From assembly GCA_964561535.1 (NCBI GenBank), contig CAZLPZ010000039.1, positions 1 through 13,603 on the forward strand: a stretch of 13,603 nucleotides of DNA. The letters are read 5' to 3'. The position numbers were made by a program, and so were the translations under genes. Origin of the DNA: CAZLPZ01 sp964561535. Lineage in GTDB: Bacteria > Pseudomonadota > Alphaproteobacteria > Micavibrionales > Micavibrionaceae. The notes beneath the pieces were generated by a model that did no database searches, was not told where the DNA came from, and saw nothing but the letters and a program-made list of their open reading frames with translations. The first letter of the stretch is position 1. Each line of letters starts with the position of its first letter. Shown here piece by piece: positions 1 through 6,507 of this stretch.

Positions 1-349
1 GGATTATATTAATGCACATGGGACATCCACAGCCCTTGGTGATTCAATTGAATTTGGTGCTGTTAGACGCCTTTTCGAAGGATCCTTGGAACGCATCTCT
101 ATGTCATCCACAAAATCGGCTGTTGGACATTTATTGGGTGCAGCTGGCGCGGTAGAGGCAATTTTCAGTATCATGGCGATTCAAACGGGCATGATCCCTC
201 CTACCTTGAACTTAACAAATCCGTCTGAAAATTGTCAGGGGATTGATCTGGTCCCTCTTAAGGCAAAAGCAAAAGAGGTGAATATCGCGCTATCAAATTC
301 TTTTGGATTTGGGGGGACGAATGCCTCCGTTATTTTCCGCAAAGTATAA
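1..349 (+). CDS. fabF: 3-oxoacyl-ACP synthase II (3' part only)
   Basis: C-terminal 115 codons or so of a beta-ketoacyl-ACP synthase; the reading frame starts at base 2 and the 5' part lies outside the window. The enzyme condenses malonyl-ACP with acyl-ACP in fatty-acid elongation in the cytoplasm. Visible are NAHGTST (the first active-site histidine, His303 in E. coli FabF), STKSAVGHLLGAAG (the conserved Lys335 and His340 region) and the glycine-rich end SFGFGGTN of the thiolase fold. The nucleophilic cysteine would be upstream, outside the window. FabF is favoured over FabB because of the GHLLGAAG and GFGGTN wording. The gene ends with TAA and converges on the diguanylate cyclase gene, 52 bp away; no convincing terminator hairpin is seen between them. 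Confidence 0.95.
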   Translation, partial: DYINAHGTSTALGDSIEFGAVRRLFEGSLERISMSSTKSAVGHLLGAAGAVEAIFSIMAIQTGMIPPTLNLTNPSENCQGIDLVPLKAKAKEVNIALSNSFGFGGTNASVIFRKV

Positions 350-401
350 CAAGGCGTTACTCTTTAAAACGGTTTTTCCGCGCAGCATGGATATCCAAGA
401 A

Positions 402-1454
402 TTATGCAAGGGCATGTGCAGCCGGGCCCGGTGCGGCGGCTACTTGATTGCGCCCATTATGCTTTGCGGTATACAAGGCACTATCGGCACGTTCGATCAA
501 TTCTTCTCCACTTTCACCAGATATATATTCAGCAACGCCAACGGACATTGTCACCTGACCCAGCTTTTCTGATGTGTTGCGATTAACCAAATCCTTACTG
601 GCGACAGCCCGGCGCAGTGAATTACCAACAGCAACACCAGCTGTCATATTGGATTGGGGCAGGATAATTGCAAATTCCTCTCCGCCATAGCGTGAAGCAA
701 AATCTCGGCCTTTGATTCCATCAACAAGGGCGCGGCCGACCAGGCGCAGGACCTGGTCCCCGACCTGGTGTCCAAAGTTATCGTTAAAACTTTTAAAATG
801 ATCAATATCGACCATCAGCAAGGTGAACGTTTCATGTTTCTCTTTTGCTTCTTGAATCATGCGGTTCAGTTCGCGATCAAATGCCTTGCGATTAGCAAGT
901 CCCGTCAATCCATCTGTCATCGCTTCACGCCGTACAATTTCAAGATCACGTTGAAGATCCGATATAACGCGTGTTGATTTAGCGAGTTCTTGATCAAGTC
1001 GTTCATTCATTTCAACCATTTTTTGGGTGTCTGTAACCAGATGGCCCAAGGCAGATTGGATTGCATTTGGATCCTGGGTTGTCTGAACAAACTGTACGGT
1101 CTTTTTCAGATTTTTATTGTATCCCTCTGTTTGTGAGCGCACATCGGAAACGGCTTGGTTGACCCCCAGAATCGTTTCTTGAATCTGTTCCCCAGCGCGT
1201 TTAATAGCGATCTCATTTTGGTCGTGGGATAGGTATTTCGCATAAATGGCCTGACAAGCCTCAACAGTGACGCCAGAGGGTGTTGAAAGTAAAAGCTTCA
1301 TCTCTCGTTCAACATCGGTATGAATATGTGAAATATAAACATACCACAGTTCAAACATCTCTGGTGTTGGGGGAATACCGATTTCTTGCAATTCTTGCAA
1401 GGATTTCTGGGCTGTTGTCAGCGCCAAATCAAATTCACCCTTATAGAACTGCAT
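402..1454 (-). CDS. Diguanylate cyclase (GGDEF domain) with helical N-terminal region
   Basis: 350-residue protein expected to make cyclic di-GMP from two GTP. The C-terminal GGDEF domain spans roughly residues 175-335. It has the start motif MTDGLTGLANRKAFD (179-193), the metal-binding segment LLMVDIDHFK with Asp216, and an intact active-site loop RYGGEEF (GGEEF at 257-261). The product-inhibition I-site (RxxD, five residues before GGEEF) reads KGRD at 248-251, so its arginine is replaced by lysine. Residues 1-145 are helical and not a recognised sensor. A likely coiled coil at about 145-178 leads into the catalytic domain, as in many soluble cyclases. There is no signal peptide or membrane segment. 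The start is fixed by an in-frame TAG three codons upstream; AAGG about 9 bp before ATG can serve as ribosome site. It lies 24 bp after the LOG gene on the same strand, so it is probably the second gene of that operon. Confidence 0.93.
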   Translation of the reverse strand: MQFYKGEFDLALTTAQKSLQELQEIGIPPTPEMFELWYVYISHIHTDVEREMKLLLSTPSGVTVEACQAIYAKYLSHDQNEIAIKRAGEQIQETILGVNQAVSDVRSQTEGYNKNLKKTVQFVQTTQDPNAIQSALGHLVTDTQKMVEMNERLDQELAKSTRVISDLQRDLEIVRREAMTDGLTGLANRKAFDRELNRMIQEAKEKHETFTLLMVDIDHFKSFNDNFGHQVGDQVLRLVGRALVDGIKGRDFASRYGGEEFAIILPQSNMTAGVAVGNSLRRAVASKDLVNRNTSEKLGQVTMSVGVAEYISGESGEELIERADSALYTAKHNGRNQVAAAPGPAAHALA

Positions 1455-1478
1455 ACCAATCTACCTTGTTGATAAAAA

Positions 1479-2063
1479 TTAAATCCACTGAGAATAATGA
1501 TTACGCCGATCTGGTTGATTATTACTTAACGCGAGAGGGAGATCCTCAATTTTTTCAATGATTTTAAATAACGTCATATGTTCGGGTAACATATAATGCG
1601 TATTTTTAAAATGTTCGAGTAAATCAACAAATGGACCCCAAAAATTATTGCAATTCATCAGGACGACCGGTTTATCATGCAGTAAGATTTGGCGCCACGT
1701 TAACACCTCGGCCAACTCTTCTAGCGTCCCAAGTCCGCCGGGCAGGGTGACGAAAGCATCTGCCATATCGGCCATAATCTTCTTACGTTCATGCATGGAT
1801 TTCACAACGATCAACTCACTCAGCTCGCCATGAAAGGGTTCAACACTATTTAAAAATTCGGGGATGACACCTGTGACATGTCCGCCGGCCTGCATGGCGC
1901 CATCGGCCAAAATGCCCATGGTGCCAATTTTTGCGCCGCCAAAAACCAGTTTCCACCCTTGTTTTGCAATAAATTCACCAGTTGCGCGCGCCAATTCCTT
2001 GAATGCGGGGTCAACGCGGCCAGATTTACCCAAATGGACGCAAATGGTTTTAATTTCAGACAT
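1479..2063 (-). CDS. LOG-family nucleoside-5'-monophosphate phosphoribohydrolase
   Basis: 194-residue Rossmann-fold protein of the LOG / TIGR00730 family. These enzymes split a nucleoside 5'-monophosphate into base and ribose 5-phosphate; plant and some bacterial members act on cytokinin nucleotides, others on purine nucleotides. Visible are the N-terminal strand ICVHLGKSGRVDPAF, the glycine-rich GGAKIGTMG (42-50), the conserved Arg93 in SMHERKK, and the family signature PGGLGTLEE (108-116), which carries the catalytic glutamate. The ATG at 2063 is chosen over an upstream in-frame start at 2090 because AAGGAA sits 7 bp before it and the predicted transcription start falls near 2088. The glycine loop reads GGAKIGTMG rather than the usual GGGxxGLMG, a mild variation. 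It is the first gene of an operon with the diguanylate cyclase. The substrate cannot be decided from sequence. Confidence 0.92.
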   Translation of the reverse strand: MSEIKTICVHLGKSGRVDPAFKELARATGEFIAKQGWKLVFGGAKIGTMGILADGAMQAGGHVTGVIPEFLNSVEPFHGELSELIVVKSMHERKKIMADMADAFVTLPGGLGTLEELAEVLTWRQILLHDKPVVLMNCNNFWGPFVDLLEHFKNTHYMLPEHMTLFKIIEKIEDLPLALSNNQPDRRNHYSQWI

Positions 2064-2094
2064 AGAGGTTCCTTTCGGTGAAGACAGCAAACGG

Positions 2095-2122
2095 ATTATA
2101 CCGGGTGCCTAGACCTTTGCAA
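2095..2122 (-). promoter_or_regulatory. Sigma-70-type promoter of the LOG-cyclase operon
   Basis: On the minus strand, TTGCAA (2117-2122), a 16-bp spacer and a perfect TATAAT (2095-2100). Transcription would start near 2088, giving a leader of about 25 nt that contains the AAGGAA ribosome site. Confidence 0.65.
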
Positions 2123-2155
2123 GATAGAATGGTATGGAAAAAACGTAAAGGAAAG

Positions 2156-2230
2156 TGGTGGCTCGGGAGGGATTTGAACCCCCGACCAAGGGATTATGAT
2201 TCCCCTGCTCTACCACTGAGCTACCGAGCC
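2156..2230 (-). tRNA. tRNA-Met (CAU anticodon), elongator type
   Basis: 75 nt with encoded CCA. It folds as acceptor GGCTCGG/CCGAGCC, D stem GCTC/GAGC with a short 7-nt loop, anticodon stem GGGGA/TCCCT with loop ATCATAA (anticodon CAT), variable loop TGGTC, T stem GGGGG/CCCTC with loop TTCAAAT, and discriminator A. The fully paired first acceptor position argues against an initiator tRNA. A CAU anticodon can also belong to tRNA-Ile after lysidine modification, but the anticodon arm resembles alphaproteobacterial elongator tRNA-Met. Confidence 0.93.
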
Positions 2231-2242
2231 GCTCTGGCCGCG

Positions 2243-2272
2243 TAAATACCGTGATTTCAGAGCGAATGTCAA
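2243..2272 (-). promoter_or_regulatory. Promoter of tRNA-Met
   Basis: On the minus strand, a perfect -35 TTGACA (2267-2272), an 18-bp spacer and a weak -10 TATTTA (2243-2248). This places the transcription start just upstream of the mature tRNA 5' end at 2230. Confidence 0.5.
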
Positions 2273-2340
2273 GCAGGAAGATCAATGTGCTCCCATTCGG
2301 ATGCCTCTATTTCTTTCCTGTTCAAAACTTAACCACCCCC

Positions 2341-2370
2341 CTAGAAATCAGTCCACCGCACTGCTATATA
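2341..2370 (+). promoter_or_regulatory. Candidate dnaK promoter (RpoH-like overlapping sigma-70-like)
   Basis: CTAGAA (2341-2346), 17 bp, then CTATAT (2364-2369) resembles the alphaproteobacterial heat-shock consensus (CTTGAA, about 17 bp, CTATAT) with one -35 mismatch. One base over, TAGAAA-N17-TATATA can also be read as a sigma-70 promoter. No CIRCE operator (the TTAGCACTC inverted repeat) is present, so heat control by RpoH rather than HrcA is the more likely reading here. The leader would be about 100 nt. Confidence 0.45.
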
Positions 2371-2380
2371 AATTGTAACT

Positions 2381-2403
2381 CGAGAATCTTTCCGTGATTC
2401 TCG
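2381..2403 (+). promoter_or_regulatory. Perfect inverted repeat at the start of the dnaK leader
   Basis: CGAGAATC (2381-2388), a 7-nt spacer, then GATTCTCG (2396-2403). It starts about 11 bp after the candidate -10 box, so it is either a hairpin at the 5' end of the mRNA or a repressor operator. A second structured block follows: GTTGG (2404-2408) pairs with CCAAC (2434-2438) around the self-complementary CCGCATGCGG (2423-2432). Confidence 0.5.
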
Positions 2404-2479
2404 GTTGGGACGGTGGTCGGTGCCGCATGCGGGCCAACTGCCATATATCGCCACTTAATTATCAAAAGGACTAAAAATC

Positions 2480-4426
2480 ATGGGAAAAATTATCGGAATT
2501 GACCTCGGTACCACGAATTCGTGCGTCGCCGTCATGGATGGAAAAAAATCACGTATTATCGAAAATGCTGAAGGCGCGCGCACGACCCCGTCGATTATCG
2601 CGTTCCCGAAAGACAGCAAAGAATGCCTGGTCGGCCAACCAGCCAAACGTCAGGCCGTGACCAATTCGGAAAACACGGTCTATGCCGTCAAACGCCTGAT
2701 CGGCCGCCGGTATAACGACGACGAAGTTCAAAAAATGAAGGCCAAAGCCCCGTTTAAAATTGTCGAAGGCGACAACGGCGATGCTTGGGTTGAAATTAAC
2801 GGCGAAAAATATGCGCCGGCCCAAATCTCGGCGATGGTGCTCACCAAAATGAAAGAATCAGCCGAGGCATTCTTGGGCGAACCGGTAACTCAGGCCGTGA
2901 TCACCGTGCCGGCATACTTTAACGATAAAATAAAATCAACAAAAAAAGACGCGGTTAAAATCGCAGGCTTGGATGTCTTGCGTATTATCAATGAACCAAC
3001 GGCCGCGGCGCTCGCTTATGGCCTTGATAAAAAACAAACAGGTACCATTGCCGTCTATGATTTGGGCGGCGGGACGTTTGATATTTCGGTGCTCGAAATT
3101 GGGGACGGTGTCTTCGAGGTCAAATCCACAAACGGCGATACATTCCTGGGCGGTGAAGATTTTGACAGCCGCATCATCGATTATTTAGCCGATGAATTTA
3201 AAAAAGAACAAGGTATCGATTTGCGTGGCGATAAACTGGCCCTGCAACGGTTGAAAGAAGCCGCGGAAAAAGCAAAAATTGAATTGTCATCCGCCGTGCA
3301 AACCGACGTCAACCTGCCCTTTATCACGGCGGACGCGTCGGGTCCAAAACATTTAAACATTAAACTTACCCGCGCCAAACTGGAACAACTGGTCGATGAT
3401 CTGGTCAAACGCACAATCGAACCGTTGAAACAGGCGTTAAAAGATGCCGGTGTCAAACCATCCGACATTGACGAAGTCGTCATGGTCGGCGGGATGACCC
3501 GGATGCCCAAAATCATCGAAGTCGTAAAAGAATATTTTGGCAAGGAACCCCACAAAGGCGTGAACCCGGACGAAGTTGTCGCCGACGGCGCGGCCGTTCA
3601 GGGCGGCGTGCTTCAGGGCGACGTAAAAGACGTTCTTCTTCTCGACGTCACGCCACTGTCGTTGGGCATCGAAACATTGGGTGGCGTGTTTACCCGCCTG
3701 ATTGACCGGAACACAACGATCCCCACCAAAAAATCTCAAGTATTCTCGACGGCCGAAGATAATCAAACGGCGGTCACCATCCGCGTATTCCAAGGCGAAC
3801 GTGAAATGGCATCCGACAATAAATTATTGGGCCAATTTGATTTGGTGGGAATTCCCCCCGCGCCGCGCGGCATCCCTCAAGTCGAGGTCACATTTGACAT
3901 CGATGCAAACGGGATCGTCCACGTGACGGCCAAGGACAAGGCCACAAACAAAGAACAACAAATCCGAATCCAAGCTTCGGGGGGGTTAACAGACGCCGAC
4001 ATCGAACAAATGGTCAAAGATGCCGAAGCCAATTCGGAAAGCGATAAAAAGCGCCGTGATTTGATCGAGGCCAGAAACAAAGCTGAAACCATCATCCATA
4101 TGTCCGAAAAATCTCTCGACGAAGTCGGCGGCGACGCCCCTCCGGAAGATAAATTAAAAGTCACCGATTCGGTCAAAGCACTCCGCGATGTTTTAGCATC
4201 AGATAATATAGATGATATTAAACACAAAACGGTTGATTTGGAAAAAGCTGCGATGAAAATCGGCGAACTCGCATACCGTAAAGCGCAAGGGTCTGAATCC
4301 GCTGGTGCAGCGGGGGCCGGTTCTGCATCCGGACCATCTACTCCAGGAACGGACGCTTCAGAATCAGCCGAATCCGATATCCATACCGATGACGTAATTG
4401 ACGCCGATTTTACCGAGAAAAAATAG
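2480..4426 (+). CDS. dnaK: Molecular chaperone DnaK (Hsp70)
   Basis: 648 residues, normal DnaK length. It is the cytoplasmic ATP-dependent chaperone that works with DnaJ and GrpE. The nucleotide-binding domain (1-383) has GIDLGTTNSCVAV at the start, the phosphate loop YDLGGGTFDIS (193-203) and VVMVGGMTRMP. The interdomain linker DVLLLDVTPLSLG follows (384-396), then the substrate-binding domain, helical lid, a Ser/Ala/Gly-rich tail and the DADFTEKK end. Residues R168, N171 and T174, matching the E. coli DnaJ-contact residues R167, N170 and T173, are kept. One stretch is odd: residues 150-159, KIKSTKKDAV, replace the near-invariant AQRQATKDAG that follows AYFND. This changes the position of E. 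coli R151 to lysine and of G158 to valine. The frame is otherwise intact and full length. AAAGGA lies about 10 bp before the ATG. Confidence 0.98.
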   Translation: MGKIIGIDLGTTNSCVAVMDGKKSRIIENAEGARTTPSIIAFPKDSKECLVGQPAKRQAVTNSENTVYAVKRLIGRRYNDDEVQKMKAKAPFKIVEGDNGDAWVEINGEKYAPAQISAMVLTKMKESAEAFLGEPVTQAVITVPAYFNDKIKSTKKDAVKIAGLDVLRIINEPTAAALAYGLDKKQTGTIAVYDLGGGTFDISVLEIGDGVFEVKSTNGDTFLGGEDFDSRIIDYLADEFKKEQGIDLRGDKLALQRLKEAAEKAKIELSSAVQTDVNLPFITADASGPKHLNIKLTRAKLEQLVDDLVKRTIEPLKQALKDAGVKPSDIDEVVMVGGMTRMPKIIEVVKEYFGKEPHKGVNPDEVVADGAAVQGGVLQGDVKDVLLLDVTPLSLGIETLGGVFTRLIDRNTTIPTKKSQVFSTAEDNQTAVTIRVFQGEREMASDNKLLGQFDLVGIPPAPRGIPQVEVTFDIDANGIVHVTAKDKATNKEQQIRIQASGGLTDADIEQMVKDAEANSESDKKRRDLIEARNKAETIIHMSEKSLDEVGGDAPPEDKLKVTDSVKALRDVLASDNIDDIKHKTVDLEKAAMKIGELAYRKAQGSESAGAAGAGSASGPSTPGTDASESAESDIHTDDVIDADFTEKK

Positions 4427-4432
4427 ATCTCT

Positions 4433-4500
4433 GTCATTCCCGCGCAGGCGGGAATCTAGTATAAAAATAAAATCTGGATCCCCGCCTGCGCGGGGATGAC
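4433..4500. repeat. Palindromic intergenic repeat, copy 1 (68 bp)
   Basis: It runs from GTCATTCCCGCGCAGGCGGG to the matching CCCGCCTGCGCGGGGATGAC. The 27-base arms differ at three positions, two of which are G-U pairs in RNA, and are separated by a short A/T-rich loop. Each arm can also form its own small hairpin (CCCGC/GCGGG). It begins 7 bp after the dnaK stop codon and lies inside the dnaK-dnaJ cluster. Confidence 0.85.
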
Positions 4501-4529
4501 ACTCTCTAAAAGAGGCCCGTAAAAAACTC

Positions 4530-4913
4530 ATGCCCGACATTACCTACTATGACATTTTACAAATCCGACCAACGGCGACCGATGATATGATCCGGTCGGC
4601 GTATCGTCGTCTGGCCAAACGGCACCATCCAGATGCAAACCCCATGAACCCCACCCTTGCGGCCACGCGGTTTCGGGCAATCCAAGATGCCTATGAAAAT
4701 TTACGCGATCCGCGTAAACGTCTTGCCTATGACCAGATCCTGAAGATGAAATCATGGGCCCCGCCATCATCCACGAATGACAATACAACAGCAGGTTTAT
4801 CTGATTTATTCACGACAACACGGCGAACAATTGAACGCCTGATGCGATTGATGGCGACCCCTTCCGCACGATCGACCCCCCTCTCCTCGACCGTACAACA
4901 GGGGAAAAAATAA
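4530..4913 (+). CDS. Small J-domain co-chaperone between dnaK and dnaJ
   Basis: 127 residues with an N-terminal J domain (about 3-72). It shows the YYDILQI start, helix II YRRLAKRHH, the HPD tripeptide at 33-35 that stimulates DnaK ATPase, and the helix III-IV region DAYENLRDPRKRLAYDQIL. After the J domain there is only a short basic, Ser/Thr-rich tail (about 75-127). There is no glycine/phenylalanine region, zinc finger or substrate domain, so it is a class C (type III) J-protein and not a truncated DnaJ. Its TAA is separated from the dnaJ ATG by one base (TAAGATG), which suggests translational coupling. The ribosome site before its own start is weak (AGAGG, about 14 bp upstream). A client or partner cannot be named from sequence. 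Confidence 0.9.
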   Translation: MPDITYYDILQIRPTATDDMIRSAYRRLAKRHHPDANPMNPTLAATRFRAIQDAYENLRDPRKRLAYDQILKMKSWAPPSSTNDNTTAGLSDLFTTTRRTIERLMRLMATPSARSTPLSSTVQQGKK

Positions 4914-4914
4914 G

Positions 4915-6051
4915 ATGGCGACCCACGATTATTATGATGTATTGGGAATTAACCGCGCGGCATCCGATGACGACATTAAAAAGGCATATCGCAAATTGGC
5001 GATGCAACACCATCCTGACCGCAATAAAGACAACAAAGAATCAGAAGAAAAATTCAAAGAAGTCAGCGAAGCTTACGAAATTTTAAAAGACCCCCAAAAG
5101 CGCGCGGCGTATGATCGGTTCGGTCACGATGCCTTTAAAAATGGCGGGGCGGGTGGTTCCGGGTTTAACCCGAATGATTTCGCCGGTGGTTTCGGTAGCG
5201 CCTTTTCAGACATTTTTGAAAATATGTTTGGCGGGGGTGGCGCGGGCGGCGCGCGCACGAACGGCCAAGGGTCCGACCTTCAATACACTCTCGAAATTAC
5301 CCTGGATGATGCCTTCAAAGGGAAAGAATCAACTATTCGTATCCCATCAGCGGCATCTTGCGATGAATGCGGCGGATCGGGTGCCCAAAAAGGCACAAAA
5401 CCCGAACAATGCCACGATTGCGGGGGCAAGGGCCGCGTCCGCTCACAACAAGGGTTTTTCACAATTGAACGTACATGCGGGGCATGTAACGGCAACGGCA
5501 CCATTATTAAAAGCCCGTGTAAAAAATGCGGCGGTCAAGGGTTGATCCGCGGCACCAAAACATTAAAAGTCCCGATCCCCGCTGGCATTGATCACGGACG
5601 ACGCATTCGGTTGGCCGGCGAGGGCGAGGCCGCGCGCGGCGGCAAGCCCGGCGATTTATACGTTTTGATCGCCATCAAACCCCACCCTCTTTTTAAACGC
5701 GAGGGATCTGATTTATATTGCCGTGTCCCCCTGCCCTTTACCACGGCGGCAATGGGTGGCGCGATTGATGTACCAACGCTGGCCAACAAAACCGCCTCGC
5801 TTAAAATTCCGGCGGGCACCCAAACGGGACAACAATTCCGCATCAAAACCCAAGGGATGCCCATCATGCGCGGCGGGGCCGACCAACGCGGCGATCTCTA
5901 TATCGAAACGCATGTCGAGGTCCCCATAAACCTGTCCAAAAAACAGCAAGATTTATTAAAACAATTTGATGAATCTCTGGGCAAGGGCGGCGGCACACAT
6001 AACCCTGAAACCGACAGTTTCTGGAAACGTGTCACTGGTTTGTGGGAATAA
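4915..6051 (+). CDS. dnaJ: Chaperone protein DnaJ (Hsp40, class A)
   Basis: 378 residues, full length. J domain 1-70 with HPD at 33-35; Gly/Phe-rich linker about 71-120 (GGAGGSGFNPNDF, FGGGGAGGAR); four CxxCxGxG zinc-binding repeats starting at C149 (CDECGGSG), C166 (CHDCGGKG), C188 (CGACNGNG) and C202 (CKKCGGQG); then the C-terminal substrate-binding and dimerisation region. It delivers unfolded clients to DnaK and stimulates its ATPase. The ribosome site AGGGGA lies inside the 3' end of the small J-protein gene. It is the last gene of the chaperone cluster; no strong terminator hairpin is seen directly after the stop. Confidence 0.98.
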   Translation: MATHDYYDVLGINRAASDDDIKKAYRKLAMQHHPDRNKDNKESEEKFKEVSEAYEILKDPQKRAAYDRFGHDAFKNGGAGGSGFNPNDFAGGFGSAFSDIFENMFGGGGAGGARTNGQGSDLQYTLEITLDDAFKGKESTIRIPSAASCDECGGSGAQKGTKPEQCHDCGGKGRVRSQQGFFTIERTCGACNGNGTIIKSPCKKCGGQGLIRGTKTLKVPIPAGIDHGRRIRLAGEGEAARGGKPGDLYVLIAIKPHPLFKREGSDLYCRVPLPFTTAAMGGAIDVPTLANKTASLKIPAGTQTGQQFRIKTQGMPIMRGGADQRGDLYIETHVEVPINLSKKQQDLLKQFDESLGKGGGTHNPETDSFWKRVTGLWE

Positions 6052-6237
6052 CCTAGACAGTGAGGTCCCTCTTCTCTCCCCCCCTGCCCGAACCGGTCAA
6101 GCCTCCAAACCCCGGGTCCCTGAACGGGAAGGAACGCACTTTAACGCGAGACCTCTGATGAGGCGCCAGACCCCATTGACTTACGATCTTCAAGTTCCTG
6201 TTCTGTCCAAATGATCACTGTTACTTGAAGAAAATTC
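6052..6237. other. Non-coding stretch after dnaJ, no identified function
   Basis: No open frame with a credible start. The stretch is rich in C and G-C runs. GAGGTC (about 6062-6067) could pair with GACCTC about 90 bases later, and CCTC/GAGG forms a small hairpin there. This might be a structured 3' UTR or a small RNA, but I recognise no known RNA family. Confidence 0.3.
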
Positions 6238-6278
6238 TTGACTATTATCCTATAATAGGGTTATACTCTTATTATCCT
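6238..6278 (+). promoter_or_regulatory. Promoter-like block with direct repeats
   Basis: TTGACT (6238-6243), an 18-bp spacer and TATACT (6262-6267) resemble a sigma-70 promoter. A perfect TATAAT (6251-6256) lies in the spacer within the dyad CCTAT-A-ATAGG. The 9-mer TATTATCCT occurs twice, 27 bp apart (6243-6251 and 6270-6278), flanking the -10 box as paired operator sites would. Confidence 0.4.
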
Positions 6279-6363
6279 GTGGCGATGCACGTCAACGGAA
6301 AACATAAATCCGGAATAAGGGCAGAGTAAGAGACCTCTTAAATCCCCGATTAATTCCATAAAA

Positions 6364-6380
6364 TAGTGGCTGCGCCACTA
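6364..6380 (+). promoter_or_regulatory. Short perfect hairpin upstream of the 28-codon ORF
   Basis: TAGTGGC-TGC-GCCACTA, a 7-bp stem with a 3-nt loop and no T run behind it. A further TAGTGG lies at 6384-6389. A separate 6+2+6 dyad, TAAGAG-AC-CTCTTA, lies at 6327-6340. These could be leader structure or protein-binding sites; the function is unknown. Confidence 0.4.
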
Positions 6381-6420
6381 AAGTAGTGGTGAAAATATAA
6401 CTTATGAAAAGGAAGAGAAA

Positions 6421-6507
6421 ATGAACCCTCTTGAATGGTTACCTGAATCTGCAACTACACAGAAACAACACTGTCTATTGTGCCGGAACAAACGACTCAT
6501 TTTTTGA
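6421..6507 (+). CDS. Possible 28-residue small protein
   Basis: The ORF encodes MNPLEWLPESATTQKQHC followed by LLCRNKRLIF. It has a strong ribosome site (AAGGAAG, 5-7 bp before ATG) and sits downstream of the promoter-like block at 6238. It contains one CxxC. It is too short for statistical support, is not recognised, and its 3' end overlaps the stop of the convergent minus-strand gene by about 33 bp. The good Shine-Dalgarno site is the main argument for it; chance is a real alternative. Confidence 0.3.
   Translation: MNPLEWLPESATTQKQHCLLCRNKRLIF

Noticed and set aside
350..401. Bidirectional terminator between fabF and the cyclase gene
   Set aside because: The only candidate (CGG-TTTTT-CCG) has a three-base-pair stem, too weak to call.
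2231..2479. CIRCE/HrcA operator upstream of dnaK
   Set aside because: The inverted repeat here is CGAGAATC-N7-GATTCTCG, which does not match TTAGCACTC-N9-GAGTGCTAA.
2927..2960. Compensating frameshifts as the cause of the divergent DnaK segment
   Set aside because: Reading the segment in the +1 frame gives a stop at once, and no shifted reading restores QRQATKDAG. Substitution or local sequence error is the simpler view.
3181..4437. Long minus-strand open frames antisense to dnaK
   Set aside because: They are shadows caused by codon bias in dnaK; no family motifs or ribosome sites are visible.
6095..6150. Possible 4.5S (SRP) RNA because of GGGAAGGAACGCA
   Set aside because: It only loosely resembles the GGAAGGAAGCAGC core, has an inserted base, lacks the conserved GGTCAGG partner next to it, and I could not draw a convincing SRP fold.
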